From: Leeuwenhoekiella polynyae
GTDB taxonomy: Bacteria > Bacteroidota > Bacteroidia > Flavobacteriales > Flavobacteriaceae
Length of the DNA: 64,000 nucleotides
Assembly: GCF_004104075.1 (NCBI RefSeq)
Contig: NZ_QOVK01000004.1
Coordinates: forward strand, 124,001-188,000
Direction: 5' to 3'
Positions 20,473-29,249 of the stretch are shown here, one piece after another (the stretch's first letter is position 1; each line of letters starts with the position of its first letter). The notes under the pieces are model-generated. The model worked only from the letters and a program-made list of their open reading frames with translations. It was not told the origin of the DNA and did no database searches. Position numbers and translations under genes: made by a program.

Positions 20473-21365
20473 TCTTTTATCGTTGTTATAATTTCTTGGG
20501 AAGGAATCCCATGATCAAACCAGATAATTGACTCATCTTTACGATACCAAGTTAATTGGCGTTTTGCAAAGCGTCTTGTATTTTTCTTAATTTCTTCAAT
20601 AGCAGTTTTTAAGTCATAAACGCCATCAAAATAACTAAACAGTTCCCGGTAGCCTACCGTTTGTAGTGCATTGAGGTGTTTTTTATGTAATAACGAGCGT
20701 GCTTCCTCCAGAAGTCCGTTTTGGATCATAAGGTCTACACGAAAATTAATTCGGTCATAAATAAGCTGCCGTTCTGCAGTAAGGCCTACTTTAATAAAAT
20801 TAAAATTTCTCTTTACCGTATTTTTTGCTAAATAGGAAGAATAAGGTTTTCCAGTACCTATGCAGATTTCCAGAGCTCTAATTACACGTTGTTTATTATC
20901 CAAGTCTATTTTAGCATAGTGAATAGGATCAAGAACTTTTAAGAGGTTCTGTAAACTTTCAATACCTTCATTTTCTAACTGTAGAACTAAGTCTTCACGT
21001 ATTTGAGAATCCACATCTGGAAAACGATCTAATCCGTTGAGCACAGCATCTACATATAAACCAGAGCCACCTACCATAATAACAACATTGTGAACCTTAA
21101 AAAGTTCGTTGAGTTTTGAAATAGCTTCTTGTTCAAACAGTCCTACATTATACTCTTTTTCGATAGATATATGCTGAATGAAATGATGTTTGGCTACAGC
21201 CAATTCGTCATCGTCTGGCACGGCAGTTCCTATTTTCATTTCTTTAAAAAACTGTCTGGAATCTGCAGAAATGATTTCGGTATTAAACTGCTTGGCAAGT
21301 TTTATTCCCAGAGCTGTTTTACCTATGGCTGTGGGACCTACAACAGCTATTAAAGTTTTATTCAT
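20457..21365 (-). CDS. miaA: tRNA dimethylallyltransferase MiaA
   Basis: Adds the isopentenyl group to A37 of tRNAs that read codons starting with U. 302 residues with P-loop GPTAIGKT (10-17), the DSRQFF substrate motif, GGSGLYVDA, and the C-terminal QLTWYRKD segment. Normal length. It is the last gene of a five-gene minus-strand run (YggS, exonuclease fusion, small lipoprotein, channel, miaA) and its start overlaps the channel gene by eight bases. Confidence 0.95.
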   Translation of the reverse strand: MNKTLIAVVGPTAIGKTALGIKLAKQFNTEIISADSRQFFKEMKIGTAVPDDDELAVAKHHFIQHISIEKEYNVGLFEQEAISKLNELFKVHNVVIMVGGSGLYVDAVLNGLDRFPDVDSQIREDLVLQLENEGIESLQNLLKVLDPIHYAKIDLDNKQRVIRALEICIGTGKPYSSYLAKNTVKRNFNFIKVGLTAERQLIYDRINFRVDLMIQNGLLEEARSLLHKKHLNALQTVGYRELFSYFDGVYDLKTAIEEIKKNTRRFAKRQLTWYRKDESIIWFDHGIPSQEIITTIKERVSF

Positions 21366-22203
21366 AATGAAGACTGTATCCGCATTGGTGACAATATTTG
21401 GCAGAATCCTGATGCTTTTTAGAACCGCAATTGTGGCAAACTTGTGTGTTTAAATGTAGTTTTTGAGGATCAGGTTGTGGTTTATTACCTTTAGCCATTT
21501 CTGCACTTACAATACCTGTGGGTACAGCGATAATTCCGTAACCCATGATCATGATCACGGTGGCTATAAACTGACCTAATGCTGTAACTGGGGCGATATC
21601 ACCAAAACCTACAGTGGTCAATGTAACAATGCACCAGTAAACACTTACGGGAATACTTTTAAATCCATGTTCTGGACCTTCTACAATATACATTAAGGTA
21701 CCAGCGATGACCGAGAGAATCATTACGGCAAATAAGAAAACCAAAATTTTGGGTCTGCTATCTTTTAAAGCTTTTGCCAGTTTGTTTCCCTCGCCAATAT
21801 ACCGAGTCACTTTTAAAATTCTGAAAACACGCAAAAGCCTCAAAGCTCTTATCGTTAGTAGCGCGTTGGTACCCACAATAAAAAAAGATAGATACAACGG
21901 AATGGTAGATATGAAATCAATTAAGCCATAAAAGCTAAAAATATATGCCGAAGGCTTTCTGATTGAAATTACTCTCAAAATATATTCTATAGTGAAAAAT
22001 ATGGTTATAAACCATTCCCCTATATAAAAATACTTACCGTATTCATCTTGAAAGGATGAAACACTTTCAAGCATCACCAATACCACACTCAGAAAAATTA
22101 AAATAAGTAGTACAACGTCAAAAGCTTTTCCAGCAGGAGTATCTGCTTCATAAATTATTTCATGAAGTTTTGTTTTCCAAGTGTGTTTTTGTTGTTGTGT
22201 CAA
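21358..22203 (-). CDS. Voltage-gated-type potassium channel with C-terminal zinc ribbon
   Basis: A 281-residue six-helix ion channel. The S4 helix carries regularly spaced arginines (IRALRLLRVFRILKVTRY, about 118-135), the selectivity filter is TVGFGD (197-202), and S6 ends in GYGIIAVPTGIVSAEM. After S6 comes a tail with two CxxC pairs (C256, C259, C271, C274), a zinc-ribbon pattern. The channel body fits the Kv/KvAP-like bacterial family; the zinc ribbon is an unusual addition and may serve assembly or gating. Overlaps miaA by eight bases. Confidence 0.88.
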   Translation of the reverse strand: MTQQQKHTWKTKLHEIIYEADTPAGKAFDVVLLILIFLSVVLVMLESVSSFQDEYGKYFYIGEWFITIFFTIEYILRVISIRKPSAYIFSFYGLIDFISTIPLYLSFFIVGTNALLTIRALRLLRVFRILKVTRYIGEGNKLAKALKDSRPKILVFLFAVMILSVIAGTLMYIVEGPEHGFKSIPVSVYWCIVTLTTVGFGDIAPVTALGQFIATVIMIMGYGIIAVPTGIVSAEMAKGNKPQPDPQKLHLNTQVCHNCGSKKHQDSAKYCHQCGYSLHYE

Positions 22204-22213
22204 ATTTTTACTG

Positions 22214-22333
22214 CTAATTTTTCATTTTTTTTGTCAACACTACTTTATGAAATTCTAATTCATTTTCGAGTTCTTGCACAGAACAACTGCAACAGAAAGC
22301 AAGCAAGAGAATAATAAGTAGCTTTTTGATCAT
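22214..22333 (-). CDS. Very small lipoprotein (39 residues)
   Basis: The frame encodes MIKKLLIILLLAFCCSCSVQ and a further 19 charged residues. The basic start, hydrophobic core and Cys-rich lipobox (candidate lipid Cys at 14, 15 or 17) form a lipoprotein signal. It begins three bases after the stop of the exonuclease fusion and ends ten bases before the channel ATG, so it fits neatly inside the operon. No homologue recognised; the mature part is only about 22 residues. Confidence 0.6.
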   Translation of the reverse strand: MIKKLLIILLLAFCCSCSVQELENELEFHKVVLTKKMKN

Positions 22334-22336
22334 AGT

Positions 22337-23713
22337 TTAGTTTTCTAATTCGGTTAGCTCCATTATTTTGATCACTTTACGAGAGCGCAGGTAGCTTTGA
22401 ATAATATGCCTGGCATCGCGATTATCTTCCATTGGTGTGATGATGCGTTCTAAAATATCCAAATTATTCAACTGATGATTCAGGTTATAATAACCAAAAC
22501 CTTTAAAAATTCCATCTTCAATTAAAATAGCACTGCGTTGTTCTTTAGTTGGACCGCGATCTATGATAATGAAGTTCTTATTTTCAAACGTATGTTTTTT
22601 AATGAAAGCTTCAACACGTTTATTATAAGTCTCAGGTATTTCCTCTCCAATACAAGCTCCGTCACAGGTTTTTATGGTGTAGTTAAAACAATTGCCCTCA
22701 GTCTGATGTAAACCGGTTTTACTTTGACACAAATTATACTCTTCAAGCATTTTAGCTAAATAGACCTTTCCTGAAGGAATTGTTGCAAAAGTAATGATGC
22801 TGGGCTTAGTGCTGTCTGCTTTTTCTACCCTTAGGTTTAAATACCCCTTGTCATCAATAAAACTCACCAGCTGAGCTTTAAACTTAACCCGTCTCAACGC
22901 CCGGTTGTGTTTAGGCCTGATTTTTTTTATTTCTTCATTCTCTTTAAGAAGTGCAACGAGTTCGCTTCCGGTCTCGTCATAGCTTACCGCTTCAACTTCT
23001 TCTTGTATTTGTTTTGATTTTCTATTATCGCTTGTAAAATGCTGATTGAGCCTTTTTTTTATATTTCGGCTTTTTCCAATATAAATAACGCTTCCGTTAG
23101 CATTATGCATATAGTAAACTCCCGTTACACTAGGTGTTTCGGTAATGAGATCACGTAGTTTAGTATCTATTTGTTTTTTGGGATTGAGCTTTATAGACTC
23201 TTGTATGATACTTTTTTTTGTGTCTTTCGTCAGTAATAATTTAAAGAGTTTTACTGTGGCTAAAGCATCACCATTGGCTCTGTGTCGGTCTGTAATAGGA
23301 ATTCCTAAGTTCCTTACCAACTTACCTAGACTGTAGCTGTTTTGACCGGGAAGTAACTCCTGAGCAAGTTCTACGGTACACAGGCTTTTACGCTGATAAT
23401 CATAACCAAGTCTGTCAAATTCTAATTGTAAAATACGATAATCAAACTGGGCGTTATGTGCAACAATAATACAGTCTGTTGTGATCTCAATAATACGTTT
23501 AGCAACCTCGTAAAACTTAGGCGCATTGCGCAACATCTCGTTATTTATACCGGTAAGACCCACCACAAAAGCTTGTATGGGACGCTCGGGATTAACAAGA
23601 CTTATAAATTGATCTACAATTTGATGTCCGTCGTATTTGTAGATAGCAACCTCGGTAACTCCCTCTTCATTGTATTTTCCTCCTGTAGTTTCTAGATCGA
23701 GTATTGCGTACAT
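22337..23713 (-). CDS. DnaQ-type 3'-5' exonuclease fused to a GIY-YIG nuclease domain
   Basis: A 458-residue fusion. The N-terminal DEDDh exonuclease domain (1-165) has D6/E8 in LDLETTG, D91 in HNAQFDYR, and H144/D149 in HRANGD. A UvrC/Cho-like GIY-YIG domain follows (about 195-275; GVYYMHNANGSVIYIGKS with YIG at 211-213). The C-terminal region includes Cys residues (C331-like CQSK ... GNCFNYTIKTCDGAC), recalling the UvrC Cys-rich segment. The fusion is known in several phyla and is thought to act in repair; the substrate is not established. Confidence 0.9.
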   Translation of the reverse strand: MYAILDLETTGGKYNEEGVTEVAIYKYDGHQIVDQFISLVNPERPIQAFVVGLTGINNEMLRNAPKFYEVAKRIIEITTDCIIVAHNAQFDYRILQLEFDRLGYDYQRKSLCTVELAQELLPGQNSYSLGKLVRNLGIPITDRHRANGDALATVKLFKLLLTKDTKKSIIQESIKLNPKKQIDTKLRDLITETPSVTGVYYMHNANGSVIYIGKSRNIKKRLNQHFTSDNRKSKQIQEEVEAVSYDETGSELVALLKENEEIKKIRPKHNRALRRVKFKAQLVSFIDDKGYLNLRVEKADSTKPSIITFATIPSGKVYLAKMLEEYNLCQSKTGLHQTEGNCFNYTIKTCDGACIGEEIPETYNKRVEAFIKKHTFENKNFIIIDRGPTKEQRSAILIEDGIFKGFGYYNLNHQLNNLDILERIITPMEDNRDARHIIQSYLRSRKVIKIMELTELEN

Positions 23714-23759
23714 AAAATGTTTTAAAATCTTATATTCTATAGATTAGTTTAGTGAGCGT

Positions 23760-24422
23760 CTAATTGTCGTAATTACGAGCACCAAAAATAGCACTTCCCA
23801 CGCGAACCATTGTGCTACCGTGTTTCAAAGCAATAGGATAATCGCCGCTCATCCCCATAGAAAGCACTTTAAAACCATACGTATCTTTAAAGGTATTGTA
23901 AATTTTTTCAAGTTGAGAAAACTCGCGGCTAATTCGTGTCTCATCATCTACAAATGAAGCCATCCCCATCAAGCCTACTACGCGAACATTAGGATAATTA
24001 TTCGCAGCATTATGTTCTAAAAACTCTTTAGCGTTTTCTGGAGACATACCAAATTTACTATCCTCTTCAGCAATTTTAACCTGAAGCAGTACATCTATAA
24101 TTCGATCATTTTTTTTAGCCTCTTTATTGATTTCTTTAAAAAGCTTTAAGCGGTCTGCACTGTGTATTAAACTTACATACGGAGCCATATACTTAACCTT
24201 ATTTGTTTGTACATGACCTATCATATGCCACTGAATGTCTTTAGGAAGGGCTTCCGATTTATCGGTCATTTCCTGAATTTTGTTTTCACCAAAAACGCGT
24301 TGACCAGCAGCATAAGCTTCTTCAATATCCTCGTTAGGTTTTGTTTTTGAGACAGCTACAAGTGTTACCTTCTCAGAGAGAGATGCTTTAAACTGACTTA
24401 TATTTTGAGTTATTTCAGACAT
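23760..24422 (-). CDS. YggS/PROSC-family pyridoxal-phosphate homeostasis protein
   Basis: A 220-residue single-domain PLP-binding TIM-barrel protein without known catalysis, involved in PLP balance. Seen: PLP lysine in LVAVSKTKP (K26), FGENKIQEM, WHMIGHVQTNK, and the C-terminal phosphate-binding LSMGMSGDYPIAL and GSTMVRVGSAIFG. Normal length. First gene of the minus-strand operon leading to miaA. Confidence 0.93.
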   Translation of the reverse strand: MSEITQNISQFKASLSEKVTLVAVSKTKPNEDIEEAYAAGQRVFGENKIQEMTDKSEALPKDIQWHMIGHVQTNKVKYMAPYVSLIHSADRLKLFKEINKEAKKNDRIIDVLLQVKIAEEDSKFGMSPENAKEFLEHNAANNYPNVRVVGLMGMASFVDDETRISREFSQLEKIYNTFKDTYGFKVLSMGMSGDYPIALKHGSTMVRVGSAIFGARNYDN

Positions 24423-24558
24423 AAATAGTATTAATCAATAATCGAAAAATGATCGTGCTTTGTAATGATAAACTCCAATTATAACTTAGCAACCTTATGC
24501 TTGGTTATTGGGTATCGCTTTTTTGTAAAGTTAAGTATTTGTAATGGGCTACAATAAT

Positions 24559-25791
24559 TTATAGAAACTCGTAAATGGTAACACCACTGCGCAATTTGGG
24601 CTGAATGAATGTCGACTTTGGTGGCATCGTTAAGCCTTCATCAGATATATCTTTGATTTGCTGTGATGTAGCCGGAAACAAGCTAAAGGCAACAGCAAAC
24701 TTTTGCTGATCTACTTTTTCTTTTACGCTCAACATATCGTTTTTACCCTTCCCATAAGCCAGACGCTTATCCTCTCGGGGATCTTCAATGCTTAGTAAGG
24801 GTTTTAAAACCAATTCATAAAGAATCTGAGCATCTAAAGTTTCTAAAGCATTGTTGAAGTTCTGATGGTGTTTGCGTAATTCAAGAGTATAAAAATTTCC
24901 GGCGAGATACATACTAAAGTTATGCAAAGCTACAGGTTGAATAAACTCTTCTCCGCGATTTTCGATTTTAAATATCGAATCTAATTTGATTAAAAATTCG
25001 TCTCTGTCCATACCGCAAAGGTCTGTAATCATTCTGCTGAAAGCATGAATACGCAAATGAGATTCTGGTATGATATAACTCATAAAATAATTATGAGCAG
25101 TGCTTTCGATATTCTGTTCATTTAAATCATTAGCAAGAAGTGCAGACGAACTAGAACGATGATGTCCATCAGCAATGTATAGCTCAGGCATTTCAGCGTA
25201 TAAATGTTGAATTCTTTCTACAACTTTAGAATCAGACACCGGCCATAAATAATGTGTATCGCGATAGGTCGTGGTAAACTCATATTCAGAGCGCTTCTGC
25301 ATAACTTGTTTACAAATTTCACGCAATTCATCAGAATCAGGATGTGTGAGTAAAACCGGTTCAGCATTAAATCCGGTTGTTTTTAGATATTCTTTAAAAA
25401 CCTCTTCACGTTTTTTGATGGTATTCTCATGGCGCTTGATGTGATTGTTTTGATAGTCGGCGACACTTGCTGCGCCTATAATACCTACAAATTCTTCAGC
25501 ATCTCGGTTTACGATTTTATACACATAAAACGAAGCCTGGTTTTCTTCAATAAAAATACCTTCTTCTTTAAATTCCAGATAGCGGTTGCATACCATTTTG
25601 AACTTCTCTTCGCCACTAATTACTTTATGGTATTTATAACCGGGATTCACAATGTGTAAAAACGAATACGGGTTATTTTCTAATCGTGCTTTACGTTCAG
25701 ATTTAGTATAAGTATCGTACGAACGCGACGCGATAAGACTTACTATGTCTCTAGTAGGACGTATGGCTTTAAATGGAATTATTTTTGGCAT
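24559..25791 (-). CDS. DUF1015 family protein
   Basis: A 410-residue soluble protein of the DUF1015 family, recognised by IPFKAIRPTRDIVSLIASRSYD at the start, NPYSFLHI, the YIADGHHRSSSSALLA segment in the middle, and the HPDSDELREI stretch. In many genomes it sits with serine-biosynthesis genes, but here those are absent. A 3-hydroxyacyl-CoA dehydrogenase gene lies upstream, about 155 bases away. Biochemical function unknown; related archaeal/bacterial members have been linked to serine kinase (SbnI-like) activity. Confidence 0.88.
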   Translation of the reverse strand: MPKIIPFKAIRPTRDIVSLIASRSYDTYTKSERKARLENNPYSFLHIVNPGYKYHKVISGEEKFKMVCNRYLEFKEEGIFIEENQASFYVYKIVNRDAEEFVGIIGAASVADYQNNHIKRHENTIKKREEVFKEYLKTTGFNAEPVLLTHPDSDELREICKQVMQKRSEYEFTTTYRDTHYLWPVSDSKVVERIQHLYAEMPELYIADGHHRSSSSALLANDLNEQNIESTAHNYFMSYIIPESHLRIHAFSRMITDLCGMDRDEFLIKLDSIFKIENRGEEFIQPVALHNFSMYLAGNFYTLELRKHHQNFNNALETLDAQILYELVLKPLLSIEDPREDKRLAYGKGKNDMLSVKEKVDQQKFAVAFSLFPATSQQIKDISDEGLTMPPKSTFIQPKLRSGVTIYEFL

Positions 25792-25947
25792 TTAACCTTC
25801 ATTAGTTCAACAGTAATCAAATGGGAACATTCTGTTAGGATATAACTAAGTTCGTTTATGAATTTATAATTTTCTTTCCTTGAATAAAGAAGCTTAATCC
25901 AAATGAGGGTTAAGCTAAGTAAACTTAAATTTAAGTTAGAACTGTTT

Positions 25948-26838
25948 TTACGAACTAAATTGATTAGCAACAGTTTCTGCTTTTCTGCTTTCGCTATAAT
26001 CGTAAAAACCTTCTCCTGATTTCACACCCATTTTACCCGCGCGTACCATATTGACAAGTAAAGGGCAAGGTGCATATTTAGGATTTTTAAAACCTTCATA
26101 CATCACTTCTAAAATTGCAAGACATACATCTAGGCCAATAAAATCTGCAAGTTGTAAAGGTCCCATTGGGTGTGCCATACCTAGTTTCATAACGGTGTCT
26201 ATCTCAGCAACGCCGGCAACACCATTGTATAAAGTTTCAACAGCTTCATTGATCATAGGCATCAGAATACGGTTAGCAACAAACCCAGGGTAATCATTTA
26301 CCGGAACAGGAGCTTTTCCTAATTGTTCAGCAAGTTTTGTGATGGTTTCTAAAGTTGCTTTTGACGTGCTATACCCGCTAATAATCTCAACCAATTTCAT
26401 AACCGGCACCGGATTCATAAAATGCATCCCTATAACTTTGTCTGCGCGTTTTGTAGTTGAAGCAATTTGTGTAATGGAAATAGAAGAAGTATTACTTGCT
26501 AATATAGTATTAGGCTGGCAAAATTCTTCAAGATTTTTGAAGATATCCAGTTTAATTTTAAGGTTTTCACTTGCGGCTTCAACAACAAGATCGGCTTGAG
26601 AAACGCCTTCTCTTAAATCGGTTAATAACTTTATGTTTAGAAGTGCGTTGTTTTTCTGGGTTTCAGTTAGAACTTCTTTTGCTACCTGACGATCTAAATT
26701 TTTGGTGATTGTAGCAATCCCTTTTTTCAAAGAAGCTTCACTTATATCTATAAGATTAACATTAAATCCATTTTGAGCAAAGGTATGTGCGATACCATTA
26801 CCCATTGTTCCTGCACCTATTATAGCTATATTTTTCAT
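25948..26838 (-). CDS. 3-hydroxybutyryl-CoA (3-hydroxyacyl-CoA) dehydrogenase
   Basis: NAD-dependent oxidoreductase of 296 residues interconverting 3-hydroxyacyl-CoA and 3-oxoacyl-CoA. The Rossmann motif IGAGTMGNGIA (7-17) starts the protein. Catalytic region IGMHFMNPVPVMKLVEII contains the active-site His, paired with the later Asn in VANRILMP. The C-terminal domain has GPLQLADFIGLD and GKMGVKSGEGFYDY. Likely serves fatty-acid, butyrate or phenylacetate-type breakdown; no neighbours decide which. Confidence 0.92.
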   Translation of the reverse strand: MKNIAIIGAGTMGNGIAHTFAQNGFNVNLIDISEASLKKGIATITKNLDRQVAKEVLTETQKNNALLNIKLLTDLREGVSQADLVVEAASENLKIKLDIFKNLEEFCQPNTILASNTSSISITQIASTTKRADKVIGMHFMNPVPVMKLVEIISGYSTSKATLETITKLAEQLGKAPVPVNDYPGFVANRILMPMINEAVETLYNGVAGVAEIDTVMKLGMAHPMGPLQLADFIGLDVCLAILEVMYEGFKNPKYAPCPLLVNMVRAGKMGVKSGEGFYDYSESRKAETVANQFSS

Positions 26839-26931
26839 AAAAGAAGTTATAAGTGAATATTGAGTAGAATTTACAATATTCTGTATTTTATAATGTTTTA
26901 ATTGAATTTCCTCTTGAAAACAGAAAGAGGA

Positions 26932-27228
26932 TTAGTGTAAAGTTACGAATTTTTCAACGCTCCAAGCTTCGGGTTTTGCGTTAAAAAGAACTTTGGTCTT
27001 CGCCCAAGTGGTCTTAAATAAGGTGCTGTTCCGGTAGGTTTCTAAAGCTTGAGTATCTTTCCAATAACTGTGTGTAAAGAAAGTTCCAGTATCTTTTTCG
27101 CCCTGCAACAATTCTAAAAATTCGCAACCTTCAAAATTCCGAATTTCTTCTTTTACCTGATCGAAAAGATCTAGAAAATGAGTTATTTTTTCAGGTTTAA
27201 ATTCCATTTTAACCAGACGTACAATCAT
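26932..27228 (-). CDS. Antibiotic-biosynthesis-monooxygenase (ABM) fold protein
   Basis: A 98-residue dimeric alpha/beta-barrel-type protein: MIVRLVKMEFKPEKI, then EIRNFEGCEFLELLQG and FFTHSYWKDTQALETYRNS, a pattern common to ABM/YgiN-like proteins. Such proteins include quinol monooxygenases and heme-degrading enzymes, but most are uncharacterised. No heme-coordinating signature can be claimed here. It follows the DUF62 gene on the same strand across a repeat-like spacer. Confidence 0.8.
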   Translation of the reverse strand: MIVRLVKMEFKPEKITHFLDLFDQVKEEIRNFEGCEFLELLQGEKDTGTFFTHSYWKDTQALETYRNSTLFKTTWAKTKVLFNAKPEAWSVEKFVTLH

Positions 27229-27263
27229 AATTTTAAGCTTTTTATTGGCACCGCTAAAGGGTT

Positions 27264-27340
27264 TAATACCCCGAGTCTTGCCTCGAAATTGAAAAATCGT
27301 TTCTAACGAATGTCTTGTGGGGTTGCCCCCGAGTTAGTTA
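27264..27340. repeat. Degenerate two-hairpin intergenic element, copy A
   Basis: The spacer just downstream of the DUF62 stop holds two small inverted repeats: CGAG-tcttgc-CTCG (27272-27285) and GGGG-ttg-CCCC (27319-27329). The same order of motifs recurs at 47101-47175, also directly after a minus-strand stop codon, with a nearly equal distance between the landmarks (60 and 57 bases). A GGGT/ACCC pair flanks the first hairpin. Confidence 0.4.
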
Positions 27341-27341
27341 C

Positions 27342-28172
27342 TTATTCAAAAGTAATACTTACGGAATCGCGATAGTCTAGACCAAATAGGGTAGATGCGC
27401 TGCCTACTGTACTTGGGTTACTTTTATAAATAGCAAGTTCCAGATAACCTGAGGAGTTGAAAAGGGCTATTTTTTTACCGTCTTCTTCCCGCTTTGCTTT
27501 TTCAATATTAAAATTGATCGCATCGCTATACCGCTCATGAATTTTTTTAAAATGTGCACGTCTTGCCTGTATGATAAAATTGCGGCCTTTTCCCACATCA
27601 TCAAAAAGACGCCGCGTGATGTTTGTGATCACATTTCCGTAGTTATCAACATAGATCACGTTACCTATAATTTGCTTTTGATCGCTGTTAATAACTGGCA
27701 TAATCCCCGTAATCGCCTTGATTTCTTTAATAGGTTTGCCAATAACACCTAAAGTCCCGCCACGAGCGATATGACAGGCAACCTGTACAAAAACATCAAG
27801 TTCTGTAAAATTGGTTTTAATCCGGTCGTGAATATTGATTTCAACAAGTTCTTCAGGAACAATAGTGCGGGTGATCATAGACATAATCCCATTGTTGGCA
27901 CAAACAAAATAATGCCCTTCAACTTTGACTGCAATATGTTTATTTTCAGCATTTTGTTCAGAGTCTATACCAATAATATGTATGGTTCCTTTGGGGAAAT
28001 TACGATAGGCATTCTGTATTATATATGCGGCTTCAGTAATGTGAAATGGAGATACATTGTGCGAGATATCAACAATTTTGGCATCAGCCATTTCGCTGTA
28101 AATAGCGCCTTTAACCGCACCGGCAAAATGGTCTTTTAAGCCGAAATCAGTGGTTAATGTTATAATGGGCAT
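27342..28172 (-). CDS. DUF62 SAM hydrolase / SAM hydroxide adenosyltransferase
   Basis: A 276-residue member of the DUF62 family, whose studied members split S-adenosylmethionine into adenosine and methionine using water, and which are related to fluorinase. Seen: ITLTTDFGLKDHFAGAVKG (start, SAM ribose-binding Asp), ISHNVSPFHITEAAYI, FVCANNGIMSMI, and the C-terminal domain YVDNYGNVITNIT. All family landmarks are present. Divergent from phoH, with a promoter box between them. Confidence 0.92.
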   Translation of the reverse strand: MPIITLTTDFGLKDHFAGAVKGAIYSEMADAKIVDISHNVSPFHITEAAYIIQNAYRNFPKGTIHIIGIDSEQNAENKHIAVKVEGHYFVCANNGIMSMITRTIVPEELVEINIHDRIKTNFTELDVFVQVACHIARGGTLGVIGKPIKEIKAITGIMPVINSDQKQIIGNVIYVDNYGNVITNITRRLFDDVGKGRNFIIQARRAHFKKIHERYSDAINFNIEKAKREEDGKKIALFNSSGYLELAIYKSNPSTVGSASTLFGLDYRDSVSITFE

Positions 28173-28219
28173 AGGCGGTTTTGTTGATATTTTTAAGGGA
28201 GATAGTTCGTAAATTTAGT

Positions 28220-28227
28220 TACATTTG
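28220..28227 (+). promoter_or_regulatory. -7 box of the phoH promoter
   Basis: TACATTTG matches TAnnTTTG exactly, in the divergent spacer between the DUF62 gene and phoH. The transcript would carry about 48 bases of leader. No convincing -33 TTG is seen. Confidence 0.45.
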
Positions 28228-28281
28228 TTAAGCACAAAACTAAAGATAATTAACTAGTTTTTTTATAAAATTCTTCCGCTT

Positions 28282-29235
28282 TTGAACGAACTTATCATCG
28301 AACTTTCAGAGATCACGCCAAGGGAATTCTTTGGTCAAAACAATAGTAATATTGAACTTCTTAAGAAGTATTTTCCCAAGTTAAAACTGGTTGCCCGGGG
28401 CAATCATATAAAAGCCTACGGGGATGAGGATCTTTTGGAAGAGTTTGATAAACGCATCACGATGCTGCTTGAACATTTTGCAAAGTATAATAAGCTTGAT
28501 GAGAATATGATCGAGCGTGTTTTAACGAGCGAAAGCAGAGCAGATTATGAGACTTCTCCCGAAAGTGGGGAAATCTTAGTGCATGGAGTGGGCGGTAAGC
28601 TTATTAAAGCTCAAACGGCAAACCAGCGTAAGATGGTAGATCTTGCTCGTAAAAATGATATGGTCTTTGCTATTGGGCCTGCGGGTACGGGTAAAACCTA
28701 TACAGGCGTTGCACTAGCGGTTAAAGCTTTAAAAGAAAAACAAGTTAAACGTATTATTCTTACCAGACCGGCAGTAGAAGCAGGGGAGAATCTAGGTTTT
28801 TTACCGGGAGATTTAAAAGAAAAGCTAGATCCTTATATGCAGCCGTTGTACGATGCATTGCGTGATATGATTCCGCATGAAAAGCTAGAAAGTTTTATAG
28901 AAAAAGGAGTGATACAAATTGCACCTATGGCTTTTATGCGCGGTCGTACCTTAGATAATGCCTTTGTGATTCTTGATGAAGCGCAGAATACTACTCACGC
29001 CCAGATGAAGATGTTTTTAACTCGTATGGGTAAACATGCAAAATTCTTGATTACCGGCGATCCTGGGCAGATAGATTTGCCTCGCCGCGTGATAAGTGGC
29101 CTTAAAGAAGCACTACTGGTTCTAAAAGATGTAAAAGGTGTGGGGATGATTTATCTTGATGATAAAGATGTTATACGTCACAAACTGGTTAAAGAAGTTA
29201 TCGCTGCCTATAAAGCGATAGAAAACAGAGATTAA
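28282..29235 (+). CDS. phoH: PhoH-like ATPase
   Basis: A 317-residue PhoH-family P-loop ATPase, thought to be RNA-related in function (often linked with YbeY). It has an N-terminal KH-like stretch (to about 75), Walker A GPAGTGKT (132-139), Walker B ILDEAQN, and GDPGQIDLP. The start is TTG at 28282 (MNELIIELSEITPREFFG), the family's usual N-terminus; no ATG fits. Fourteen bases separate it from purC. Confidence 0.9.
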   Translation: MNELIIELSEITPREFFGQNNSNIELLKKYFPKLKLVARGNHIKAYGDEDLLEEFDKRITMLLEHFAKYNKLDENMIERVLTSESRADYETSPESGEILVHGVGGKLIKAQTANQRKMVDLARKNDMVFAIGPAGTGKTYTGVALAVKALKEKQVKRIILTRPAVEAGENLGFLPGDLKEKLDPYMQPLYDALRDMIPHEKLESFIEKGVIQIAPMAFMRGRTLDNAFVILDEAQNTTHAQMKMFLTRMGKHAKFLITGDPGQIDLPRRVISGLKEALLVLKDVKGVGMIYLDDKDVIRHKLVKEVIAAYKAIENRD

Positions 29236-29249
29236 ATATTAGAATATAG

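Noticed and set aside
25779-25970. A 63-codon minus-strand frame between the dehydrogenase and DUF1015 genes
   Set aside because: It overlaps both neighbours, is low in complexity and has no recognisable content; the spacer is better seen as non-coding.
27537-28139. Open frames of 71 and 122 codons on the plus strand within the DUF62 gene
   Set aside because: Antisense to a gene with clear family motifs; no ribosome site or recognisable protein.
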